Source of the DNA: Echinicola pacifica DSM 19836
Lineage (GTDB): Bacteria; Bacteroidota; Bacteroidia; Cytophagales; Cyclobacteriaceae
Assembly: GCF_000373245.1 (NCBI RefSeq)
Contig: NZ_KB890739.1
Span: 907,099-971,098, forward strand
Direction: 5' to 3'
Length of the DNA stretch: 64,000 nucleotides
The notes beneath the pieces were generated by a model. The model made no database searches, had not been told where the DNA came from, and saw only the letters and a list, made by a program, of their open reading frames with translations. A program made the translations under genes and the position numbers. The number at the start of each line of letters is the position of its first letter. Within the stretch, counting starts at the first letter, position 1. Below, piece by piece: positions 35,001 through 42,961 of the stretch.

Positions 35001-37466
35001 TTAAAATTCACTTTCTCCAAACTCAGACTTTATAAACTTAGACTTATTTTTCAGTTGGTTGAAGGAGAAGCTGACGTTCAGCATGATCATATCCACCTCA
35101 TAGACGTAGTTGGTAGTGGTATAGAAAGAGCCTTCATTCCAGGTGGTGATCCGCTGCTCATTGGTGTTTAGCAGACCCATATCCATATTGAGCCATTGCA
35201 GGGTGGTGGTCAGTCGGCCATCCAGGAAGGTTTTGCGTACCGTCAGGTTGGGGGAGTAAAACTGACTGTCCTCTCCTTGGGCCGTGTTTCTGGCCGAAAG
35301 GTAGTTGAGCGTCCACTGCACACTTAGGCTGGAACTGATATCAAAGCTTGTATTGGCATTGATGGAATATACCCAGCTGTCGTTGTCGATAGGATTGTCA
35401 TTGAAGGATCCTTTGATATGGTAATTATAGATATTGCCTCCGGCAAATATCTTCCACCAGCTGGTAGGATAGACTTCTGCCCCAGCTTCCAGACCTATGG
35501 AGGTTCCTGTGCCCACATTAGAGTAGATTCGGTTTAGGATGGTATCATTATATACCGTATTTACCCGATTTACGAGGTTATTGATATGGCTATAATAGGC
35601 CGTAGCATATACGGAATGATCCCCAAAATCCTTATTGATCCCCAATTCTGTAAGGTCTATAAACTCAGGCAATAGCGTGGGATCTCCCTGCTCCAGAGTT
35701 TCAGAGTGTTCTCTTTCTGGGAATGGGTTCATCTTGAAAGTCGTGGTCCTTTGGATTCTCTTACTATAAGCGGCTCTCATGGTCAGGTCATCCGAGAAGG
35801 CATATTGCAAACTTGCAGAAGGGAAGGGCTTCACGAAGTCATAGAGATAGGTGGTATCCACGAGGGCAGCCTTGTCTCTAAGGTCCAGCTCCCGATTCAT
35901 ATATTCTATCCTCAGGCCGGCAGAGTAAGTCCAGGGCCCCTTATCTCCGCTGAGCAATCCATAAGCGGAATGAATCTGACGGCTCAGGTCCACATTACTC
36001 GAAAACTCCGGAATCAGCTCCCACTCACCGGTATCATTGTTCTTTCGCTCATACACAAAGTCCCCGGTATGGTTGAGGTTTCTGAATTGGTAGCCCGCTT
36101 CAAAAGTCCCCAAAGCACCTGGTGCCGCGGTATAGTCGGTCTGGAACCTCACGCCGTGGAGTGGATTGTCATTGGTATTGTATTCATCCTGATACACATA
36201 GTCGGTATCCGGATAGCCTAAGTTGCGGTTGGTCGTGGGCCCACCGAGCATGGTATGCTCATATAAGAAGGAGCTGCTTAGCTTAGCCTTGTTCTCAAAC
36301 TGGTGGGTATAGTCCAGACTACCGAGGATGAAGTCGCCACGACGGATTCGCAGGTTTTCATTATAATATTGCATGGAGTAGATTTCTTCTCCATTCACAT
36401 CGGCATGATTGTCATAATATAAGATGTCGGCGGTACGGTCTTTGGTTCGCTTGCCGGCATAGAAACCCATGCTGAAATTATTATTTACATTCGGAGTATA
36501 GCCCACTGTAAAGCGTCCCGAATAGGCTTTTTCTACAAAGCTTCTTTCTCCATCCGAAGGGAAATAAGTCGTCGTATCACCGATGATGGTATATACATTG
36601 CCTTCTCTTCGTCCCGCAAGGTCATTTCTGGAATAGCTGGCACCTAAAGAGATATCCCATTTGTCCTGTCGGTGGTTGAGGGTGAAGTCACCGCCATACC
36701 GCTGAGGGTTTTCTTTATTGTCATAGTTCTGAATACTTGGCGCACCCAGCTTACCATTTACCTGGAGGAAGGTGCCGTCAATGGATCCGGATTTGGTCAG
36801 GATATTGATGATGCCGGCCTTGCCTTCTGGGTCATATTTGGCGGATGGAGCTGTCACCACTTCGATATTTTCTATACTATTTGCGGGGATCTGTCCCAGG
36901 ATCATTTTGGGATCGGATTGCACAGGCTTGCCATTCAGCATTACCACAAATCCGGAGGTCCCCCGCACAGCGATATCGCCTTCAGCATTGATGCTTACCG
37001 AGGGTAGATTCCTCAATACATCCGTGGCGTTGCCTCCCTGGGCAGACTGGAAAGAACCCGCGTCAAACACCTGGCGGTCGATCTTATGCATGGTCGTGAA
37101 GCCCTTGCCATTTACCTCTACCTCATCGAGCAACTCCTGATGGGGTTGGAGGTAGAGCGTCCCGATATTAATCTGGTCACCTTTGTTGATCTCCAGCGCC
37201 TTGGTGCGACTCAGCTCGTAACCCATAAATTGTGCTTCGATATAATAGCTGCCTTTGGGAAGTTTCTCTATCGAAAAAGTGCCGTCAGCACCAGTTATGG
37301 TACCGGTCTGCATGCTGCTATCTCTAGCGCTATATACCCCCACATTGGCGTACTCCAATGGGTTTTGGTCATTGGCATCCAGCAGCCTGCCTTGGATGCT
37401 GTTTTGGGCCTGGACGCTAAGGGCCAGGAAAAATAAAATCAAAAATGCGGGTATTTTAGTGTTCAT
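35001..37466 (-). CDS. TonB-dependent outer-membrane receptor (outer membrane beta-barrel family)
   Basis: An 821-residue receptor with a signal peptide (to residue 20), a carboxypeptidase-D regulatory-like domain (about 24-105), a plug (about 115-225, VRGTSGFVVMLNGKPVQ, VVTAPSAKYDPEGKAGIINI) and an OMP_b-brl_3 type barrel. It is shorter than SusC proteins and has no SusD partner, which is the common pattern of the group related to siderophore, peptide or metal-complex receptors. The nearest regulator is the AraC gene on the same strand 228 bp upstream, and both have the same -7 element, so joint regulation is plausible. The ligand is unknown. Confidence 0.9.
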   Translation of the reverse strand: MNTKIPAFLILFFLALSVQAQNSIQGRLLDANDQNPLEYANVGVYSARDSSMQTGTITGADGTFSIEKLPKGSYYIEAQFMGYELSRTKALEINKGDQINIGTLYLQPHQELLDEVEVNGKGFTTMHKIDRQVFDAGSFQSAQGGNATDVLRNLPSVSINAEGDIAVRGTSGFVVMLNGKPVQSDPKMILGQIPANSIENIEVVTAPSAKYDPEGKAGIINILTKSGSIDGTFLQVNGKLGAPSIQNYDNKENPQRYGGDFTLNHRQDKWDISLGASYSRNDLAGRREGNVYTIIGDTTTYFPSDGERSFVEKAYSGRFTVGYTPNVNNNFSMGFYAGKRTKDRTADILYYDNHADVNGEEIYSMQYYNENLRIRRGDFILGSLDYTHQFENKAKLSSSFLYEHTMLGGPTTNRNLGYPDTDYVYQDEYNTNDNPLHGVRFQTDYTAAPGALGTFEAGYQFRNLNHTGDFVYERKNNDTGEWELIPEFSSNVDLSRQIHSAYGLLSGDKGPWTYSAGLRIEYMNRELDLRDKAALVDTTYLYDFVKPFPSASLQYAFSDDLTMRAAYSKRIQRTTTFKMNPFPEREHSETLEQGDPTLLPEFIDLTELGINKDFGDHSVYATAYYSHINNLVNRVNTVYNDTILNRIYSNVGTGTSIGLEAGAEVYPTSWWKIFAGGNIYNYHIKGSFNDNPIDNDSWVYSINANTSFDISSSLSVQWTLNYLSARNTAQGEDSQFYSPNLTVRKTFLDGRLTTTLQWLNMDMGLLNTNEQRITTWNEGSFYTTTNYVYEVDMIMLNVSFSFNQLKNKSKFIKSEFGESEF

Positions 37467-37492
37467 ACTAATGTAATGGGTTAATGATGCTG

Positions 37493-37500
37493 CAAATCTA
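37493..37500 (-). promoter_or_regulatory. Putative -7 element of the TonB receptor
   Basis: TAGATTTG on the minus strand, an exact TAnnTTTG match 26 bp before the receptor start. The same octamer occurs before the AraC gene. A TTTG -33 box at standard spacing is not evident. Confidence 0.5.
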
Positions 37501-37666
37501 CTAAGGGAATAATTAATAGTTACGGTAATTTTAGGATGAAAATGGTAGCAATCTCCAAATTATCCATTTTCAAATACCTATGCTGGATTTAAAATCCTTA
37601 AGGAGCTACTTTTTCTCTCTCTCACTTCATCTTATGACTTTTATCGTGTTTTGTAGTTTTATGGTA

Positions 37667-37682
37667 TTGCGCCGGGGCGCAA
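37667..37682. promoter_or_regulatory. GC-rich palindrome between AraC and TonB receptor
   Basis: Perfect palindrome TTGCGCC-GG-GGCGCAA, 12 bp past the AraC stop. Possibly an operator or a weak terminator stem; no T-run follows on the minus strand. A near-identical palindrome precedes the GH117 gene. Confidence 0.4.
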
Positions 37683-37694
37683 ATGACATGATTC

Positions 37695-38507
37695 TCATAC
37701 CAGTTTCTTTCCTCTAAACTCCAAAGGAGTGAGGTTGCTATGTGTTTTGAAGAACTTAATGAAATTCGACGCATCAGAGAAGTTTAGCTCCAGGGCGATT
37801 TCGCTGACGTTCTTATTGCTATATAATAATAGGTTTTTGGCCTCTATGATCATCCGTTCCTTTAGCACCTCTGTGGGGCTGGCATTGACGGCGGTCTTGC
37901 ATATTTTCTGCAATTGCTTGATCGAGATATTTAGTTGCCTGGCGTAAGCCTCAGTATTTTTTGTTTCCTTAAATTGCTCATTGACCAAGGCCTTATAATT
38001 CAGAAACTGCTCCGAAAAGCTGCTGGCGGCGTGGTCTGGCTGCTCGCCGAACTCCTGGGTCTGGACCAGGATGAGGTTCAGAAAGGCATATAATATTCCA
38101 TCAGAGGCTCCCTGCTTATAAGCTTCATAAAACTGCTCTAGCAGCGCCAGGAGAATCTCCTGATCCTTGATTTTAAATTGGTTAGGAAGGTTAAAGAGAA
38201 CCTGTTGGCTCTGCATATAGCTGGCCAGGGCGCTTTCTTTGAACATCAGCACAAAGCCACTGGGGATCCTGGAGAAGTCCCAGCAATGGATCTGGTCTGG
38301 CCCAAGGTAAAAGCCACTTGGCGGTACCACCTCAAATCGCTGGTCACCGATGGTATGGCTGCCGGCACCATCAAATAAAAAGATGAGCTCATGGTATCCC
38401 GCATGCTTGTGAGGACGGCTGGGCTTGATCACCGGCTTCATCCGCGACACCTTCAGGCTGGCATGAGTTTCAAGTTTTTTCTTAGATGGAAGGGTATCGA
38501 CGAGCAT
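37695..38507 (-). CDS. AraC-family transcriptional regulator
   Basis: A 270-residue regulator with an N-terminal cupin-like sensor (about 20-110, HKHAGYHELIFLFDGAGSHTIG) and a C-terminal AraC/XylS DNA-binding domain (about 165-268, ARQLNISIKQLQKICK and EIALELNFSDASNFIKFFKTHSNLTP). The second HTH and the signature tail are intact. It lies upstream of the TonB receptor on the same strand; both share the TAGATTTG -7 element. The receptor is the obvious target, though the galactan genes to the right cannot be excluded. Confidence 0.93.
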   Translation of the reverse strand: MLVDTLPSKKKLETHASLKVSRMKPVIKPSRPHKHAGYHELIFLFDGAGSHTIGDQRFEVVPPSGFYLGPDQIHCWDFSRIPSGFVLMFKESALASYMQSQQVLFNLPNQFKIKDQEILLALLEQFYEAYKQGASDGILYAFLNLILVQTQEFGEQPDHAASSFSEQFLNYKALVNEQFKETKNTEAYARQLNISIKQLQKICKTAVNASPTEVLKERMIIEAKNLLLYSNKNVSEIALELNFSDASNFIKFFKTHSNLTPLEFRGKKLV

Positions 38508-38577
38508 GATTTGAACAGTTTTTAGCGATGGTTATTTGGATGATAGTTGTTCCCTCAATTATCAGCAAATCTAAAGT

Positions 38578-38585
38578 AACTGGCG
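38578..38585 (-). promoter_or_regulatory. Putative -7 element of the AraC gene
   Basis: TAGATTTG on the minus strand, an exact TAnnTTTG match 70 bp before the AraC start, identical to the octamer before the TonB receptor. Confidence 0.45.
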
Positions 38586-39160
38586 GGAACATATGTGCTT
38601 AATAATACTGGATATGTGCCTGGTAGTATATTTTTGATTGCGATAGGTGACAGGAATGCCCTGAAGGGTGATGTCCTTGCTACCAGATCACCATTAGAGG
38701 GTTTATTATCAGCGGGGTTTACTGATTCCTAAGAGGTTAATGCACAAAGGTAATTATCCGTCAGGAATGTTCATGCCTTAAACGGATCAAAGGAGATTTT
38801 GAGCAGTGAATGGTCATATCATTACAGTATTAGCGCAGGGTGTTCAATAGTACAAATGTCCATAAATCTGCTAATTCTGTCCATAAGCCTTCGGTGAAGG
38901 AGCGTTTTTAATATATCTTTTGTAGGTTTAGGTGGATTATACCGACTATTGGTGAGGTCTGCCTGGGACGGGGCTTTTGACAAGGTTTTACCTGATGGGA
39001 TGGAAATCGTGTGGATATTCATTTTGTCAGGTCAAATATTAATCATTTTTGGGCGAAACGCCCGCGGTCCTGCGGACGAGAAAGCTGTCTATTCCTGGCG
39101 GAAGGCAGCGCCAAGGTCTGGGTCGGAGTATTATTTTCAATTATAACAATTAACCTAGCC
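38586..39160. other. Divergent AraC/ThuA intergenic region
   Basis: About 575 bp without a supported gene. It holds the upstream AraC region and the ThuA promoter. Short hairpins such as GGGCG-AAA-CGCCC (about 39052-39064) occur near the ThuA side. Open frames over it show no signal peptide or domain and overlap the true ThuA start. Confidence 0.4.
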
Positions 39161-40120
39161 ATGAAATTATTACTAACAAGCTTACTTTCATTTTTCGTGC
39201 TCAGCCTATATGCGCAAAGCAGATCAGACAAGATCGCGGTGCTCATCGTGGATGGCCAAAACAATCATCAAGCCTGGCCAAAAACCACTCTGATGATGAA
39301 GGATTATTTGGAGAATACCGGGAAATTCACAGTGGAGGTGGCGCGTACCCAGTATTTGTGGAATGCTGGCCCCCAGGCGGAGTACCTCGATAAGGTGGCT
39401 ACCACCAAAGGGGAGGACCTAAAAGAGCCAAAGGCAGATCCTGATTTTTCCCCGAAGTTTTCGGATTATGATGTGATCCTATCCAATTTCGGTTGGAAGG
39501 CCGCAGACTGGCCCGAGAAGACGCAACAGGCTTTCGAAAAGTTCATCAAAAAGGGTGGAGGATTTGTCAGTGTGCATGCGGCAGATAATAGTTTTCCAGA
39601 ATGGGAGGCCTATAATGAGATGATCGGTATTGGCGGCTGGGGCGGCAGAAATGAAAATTGGGGCCCCTATGTCTATTATAATAAAGAGGGTGAGCGAGTG
39701 GAGGACAATACGCCAGGTGCTGCGGGGCGTCATGGCAAGCGAGAATCCTTCGAAATCACCCTTAGGGAAGCCCATCCTGTCACCGAGGGAATGCCGGAGC
39801 AGTGGCAGGGAGCAGTGGATGAGTGCTATGCGTATATGCGTGGGCCAGCAAAACACATGACCATCCTGGCCACAGGTGAGGATCTCAGCCGTGAAGGGGG
39901 GAAGGATTATCATGCTCCTGTGCTGATGGCCATCGACTATGGCAAAGGCCGTATCTTCCATACCACCCTAGGCCATGATGTAAGATCCATGGAGGGAGTA
40001 GGTTTCATCACCGCTCTGCTGAGAGGCACAGAGTGGGCTGCCACAGGCAAAGTAACGATCCCCGTTCCTGAGGATTTCCCTCAGAAAAACGAGCCCTCAG
40101 CACGAGAATTTACTGAATAG
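39161..40120 (+). CDS. ThuA-like exported protein
   Basis: A 319-residue ThuA-domain protein (class I glutamine-amidotransferase-like fold) with a signal peptide (to about residue 18, SLYAQS). Family stretches include IAVLIVDGQNNHQAWPKT, FEKFIKKGGGFVSVHAADNSF and GKGRIFHTTLGHDV. The frame is open 150 bp further upstream, but I chose the ATG at 39161 because the signal peptide starts there. ThuA proteins are linked to trehalose and related disaccharide catabolism through 3-keto sugars in rhizobia; in Bacteroidota exported versions are common near glycan loci. It is convergent with and overlaps the LacI gene by 11 bp. Confidence 0.88.
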   Translation: MKLLLTSLLSFFVLSLYAQSRSDKIAVLIVDGQNNHQAWPKTTLMMKDYLENTGKFTVEVARTQYLWNAGPQAEYLDKVATTKGEDLKEPKADPDFSPKFSDYDVILSNFGWKAADWPEKTQQAFEKFIKKGGGFVSVHAADNSFPEWEAYNEMIGIGGWGGRNENWGPYVYYNKEGERVEDNTPGAAGRHGKRESFEITLREAHPVTEGMPEQWQGAVDECYAYMRGPAKHMTILATGEDLSREGGKDYHAPVLMAIDYGKGRIFHTTLGHDVRSMEGVGFITALLRGTEWAATGKVTIPVPEDFPQKNEPSAREFTE

Positions 40121-41135
40121 GAAGACCGGTGGAGGACTCACGAATATTGAGCTTCCCATCGATAAGGTGAACTGATTTTTCCATAGGCTTTCCGGCGATT
40201 TGGTCGAGGAGGATTTGGGAGATCAGTTTGCCTATTTTTGAGGTGGGTTGAGAGATGCTGGATAGCTCAGGCTCCACCACCTTGGCGAGGGCAGACTCGG
40301 TGAAGCCGATGACCTTGACCTGGCTAGGGATATGGATATCATGTCTCTTTAGTATTTTCATCGCCCCTATCGCCAGCGGGTCGCCTGCCGCCATTATGCC
40401 ATCTGGTATAATACCCCGATCCAGCAGACGGGTCATGGCCGCTTCCCCATCTGCAATGGTGATCCCCGCTTCCACGATCTGATCTTCAGAATAAGGCAGC
40501 TGATGCTTGTCCATGGCTTTGCGGAATCCCAGGATACGCTGCTTGCCAAGCGGAATATGCTTTGATAAGCCCAGATGCACCAGGTTCCTGCAGCCCTGCT
40601 CGATCAAGTGCTCCGTCGCAAATACCGCCCACTTATAGTCATTGAAAATCACCTTAGGAGCATCTACCAGATCTGAAACGCGGTTAAACTGCACCACGGG
40701 AAGGCCGGATTGGATGATATTATTGAGGAATTCATGATTTTTACTCGTCTTGGTGACAGAGATGATCAGCCCATCCACCATATGGTTCATCAGCGTTTTG
40801 ATATTCTCCATTTCCAGATCACTGTCCTCATTGGAAGACATGATCAGCGTCTGGTATCCCTGCTGCAGGAAGGCTTCCTGAGCACTGAATATCACCTCAG
40901 AAAAATAACTATGCAGAAACTCTGGAACGATGATCCCTATATTAAGGGTCTGCTTTTTTAGCAATTTTCGGGCAAATGGATTGGGAACATAGCCCAGCTC
41001 GCGGGCGGTTTTTAATATGCGATTGCGCGTGCTGACGCTGATATCAGAATAATTAGGATTAAAAGCCTTAGAGACTGTTCCTATGGATAGGCCCAGTTTC
41101 CCAGCCAAATCCTTTATGGTAATGTATTCTTTCAT
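40110..41135 (-). CDS. LacI-family regulator of the galactan PUL
   Basis: A 341-residue regulator: helix-turn-helix at about residues 6-26 (IKDLAGKLGLSIGTVSKAF) with the following hinge helix, then a periplasmic-binding-protein-like sensor (about 60-335). It is divergent from the symporter/SusCD operon, and two 18-bp operator-like palindromes lie between them. The simplest model is repression of itself and the operon until a galactan-derived sugar binds. The gene end overlaps the ThuA gene by 11 bp on the opposite strand. LacI control is less usual for Bacteroidota PULs than hybrid two-component or SusR-type control. Confidence 0.93.
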   Translation of the reverse strand: MKEYITIKDLAGKLGLSIGTVSKAFNPNYSDISVSTRNRILKTARELGYVPNPFARKLLKKQTLNIGIIVPEFLHSYFSEVIFSAQEAFLQQGYQTLIMSSNEDSDLEMENIKTLMNHMVDGLIISVTKTSKNHEFLNNIIQSGLPVVQFNRVSDLVDAPKVIFNDYKWAVFATEHLIEQGCRNLVHLGLSKHIPLGKQRILGFRKAMDKHQLPYSEDQIVEAGITIADGEAAMTRLLDRGIIPDGIMAAGDPLAIGAMKILKRHDIHIPSQVKVIGFTESALAKVVEPELSSISQPTSKIGKLISQILLDQIAGKPMEKSVHLIDGKLNIRESSTGLPIQ

Positions 41136-41181
41136 GCGCTTAATCTAATGGCCGAAGCTTATAATTACTAAAACAGGAATA

Positions 41182-41199
41182 TACGAAAACCTTTTCGTA
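41182..41199. promoter_or_regulatory. LacI-type operator, distal copy
   Basis: TACGAAAACCTTTTCGTA: palindromic except for the CC centre, a layout common to LacI-family operators. Centred at 41190.5, 46 bp before the LacI start. Confidence 0.75.
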
Positions 41200-41211
41200 A
41201 AAATAAAGCCT

Positions 41212-41229
41212 TACGAAAAGGTTTTCGTT
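41212..41229. promoter_or_regulatory. LacI-type operator, proximal copy
   Basis: TACGAAAAGGTTTTCGTT: the reverse complement of the distal copy over 17 bp. Its centre (41220.5) is 30 bp from the other, close to three helical turns, so two dimers could bind the same DNA face. Confidence 0.75.
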
Positions 41230-41305
41230 AATCAATTCTCCTCAAAGGATTTTATTCCTAGGGGCTTCTTATCATTTTTATCAAAGCAAAACCAAAATAA
41301 CCTCA

Positions 41306-42955
41306 ATGCAAACCCAGGATTACATACTTATAGGAGTTTTCACCTTGATTGTTCTTAGCGCGGGACTGGCATTTTCCAGAACGGGAAAGTCTATGAATAA
41401 CTTTTTTGCCGGAGGCGGCAATGTCCCCTGGTGGATCAGTGGATTGTCTTTATTTATGAGTTTCTTTTCTGCGGGCACCTTTGTAGTATGGGGATCGATC
41501 GCCTATGAGCAGGGATTTGTGGCAGTAGGTATCCAGTGTATGATGGCCCTGGCGGGAATATTAATTTACCTGACAGTAGCCAAAAAATGGAAGCAGACAG
41601 GGGTGCTCACGGCGGCAGAATATGTCACAAGGAGATTTGATCTAAAAACTCAGAAATTATATTCTTATTTATTTATAGCAGTTTCTTTCTTCACTGCAGG
41701 TTCTTTTTTATATCCTGTTGCCAAGATAGTGTCTGTCTCTTCCGACTTACCGATACAACTGATCATCCTATTCCTGGGAATCACGATCATTCTCTACACG
41801 GCCGTGGGGGGATTTTGGGCGGTGCTAGCCACGGATGTATTGCAGTTTATCGTGCTTACAGCGGCTGTATTTATAGTTATTCCTTTAGCCTTTGATGAGG
41901 TAGGGGGACTGGGGAAGTTCCTAGACGGTGCGCCAGAGGATTTCTTCCAGGTGTTCAGTGGGGAGTTTAGCCCGGGATTTATGCTGGCATTTATGATCTA
42001 TAATTTCTTCTTTATAGGGGGCAATTGGGCCTATGTACAGCGATATACGAGTGTGGGAAGTCCCAAGGCAGCCAGCAAGGTGGCCCTGCTATTTACGATC
42101 CTCTATATCGTGTTTCCCCTTATCTGGATGCTTCCTCCTATGATCTTCAGGGTGATCAACCCGGACTTAGCGATGAGCAGCGAGATGGAAGGCGCATATC
42201 TGATGATGTGTAAGCAGGCACTTCCCGCGGGGATGCTTGGTCTGATGATAGCTGCAATGGTTTTTGCCACTGCCAGCTCGGTGAATACCACTTTGAATAT
42301 GATGGCTGCAGTTACCACCAATGACCTCTATAGAGCCATGAAGCCCAATTCTAGCGAAAAGCAATTGATCTATATCGCACGGTGGGTGACGGTACTATTT
42401 GGGATCGGTATCATGTTGATCGCCATGATGGTGCCTTATTTTGGGGGAATTGTCAATGTGGTGCTGAAGGTCGCCGCCATTACCGGGGTGCCTCTTTTTG
42501 CACCGATATTATGGAGCCTTTATTCCTCCAGACAAAACAGCAGGTCGGTATTGACCACTTCCATCGTCAGTATTATTTTATTGGCCCTGGCCATCCTTAT
42601 CCTTCCTTCCGTGCTGAACTATGAAGTCGGCAGGAGCATGGAGATGATCCTAGGCGTGGTGGTGCCCATCCTGATCCTATCTTATTTCGAATGGGGTCAC
42701 AACTCACAATATACTAGTCACTATAGTCTTCCCAAATCAGATGATTCAGCACCTCCAATCGAGGGAGCTCTAGCCATGGGTGAGGATACTGCTTATGGTA
42801 TAAAGGTGATTTCTATAGCCACCTCGGTGATCGGCGCGATCATGTGCCTACTGAGTTTTACTGCCACCAAGGGCAATATGATGCTGCTTGGGGCTGGGCT
42901 GATCATGATCTTACTCGCAGGTTTTGGCCTTAGTTATATAAAACGAAAAAAGTAA
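41306..42955 (+). CDS. Sodium:solute symporter (SSF family), sugar-type
   Basis: A 549-residue inner-membrane transporter with about 13-14 hydrophobic segments. The first starts within the N-terminus (DYILIGVFTLIVLSAGLAF); SSF features such as AAEYVTRRFDLKTQKLYSY and TVFGGFWAVLATDV-like (here TAVGGFWAVLATDVLQF) are present. It couples sodium entry to uptake of a monosaccharide or small oligosaccharide. As first gene of the operon behind the two LacI operators, it is likely to import the product of the periplasmic galactan enzymes. The FAD oxidoreductase gene follows after only 6 bp. Its leader contains the CAAAATAACC motif. Confidence 0.93.
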   Translation: MQTQDYILIGVFTLIVLSAGLAFSRTGKSMNNFFAGGGNVPWWISGLSLFMSFFSAGTFVVWGSIAYEQGFVAVGIQCMMALAGILIYLTVAKKWKQTGVLTAAEYVTRRFDLKTQKLYSYLFIAVSFFTAGSFLYPVAKIVSVSSDLPIQLIILFLGITIILYTAVGGFWAVLATDVLQFIVLTAAVFIVIPLAFDEVGGLGKFLDGAPEDFFQVFSGEFSPGFMLAFMIYNFFFIGGNWAYVQRYTSVGSPKAASKVALLFTILYIVFPLIWMLPPMIFRVINPDLAMSSEMEGAYLMMCKQALPAGMLGLMIAAMVFATASSVNTTLNMMAAVTTNDLYRAMKPNSSEKQLIYIARWVTVLFGIGIMLIAMMVPYFGGIVNVVLKVAAITGVPLFAPILWSLYSSRQNSRSVLTTSIVSIILLALAILILPSVLNYEVGRSMEMILGVVVPILILSYFEWGHNSQYTSHYSLPKSDDSAPPIEGALAMGEDTAYGIKVISIATSVIGAIMCLLSFTATKGNMMLLGAGLIMILLAGFGLSYIKRKK

Positions 42956-42961
42956 TTTATA

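Noticed and set aside
38822-39022. 66-codon minus-strand frame upstream of ThuA
   Set aside because: No recognisable domain or leader; composition matches surrounding non-coding sequence.
39011-39160. Upstream in-frame extension of the ThuA gene (50 extra residues)
   Set aside because: The extension is basic and unlike the family; the signal peptide begins exactly at the ATG at 39161.
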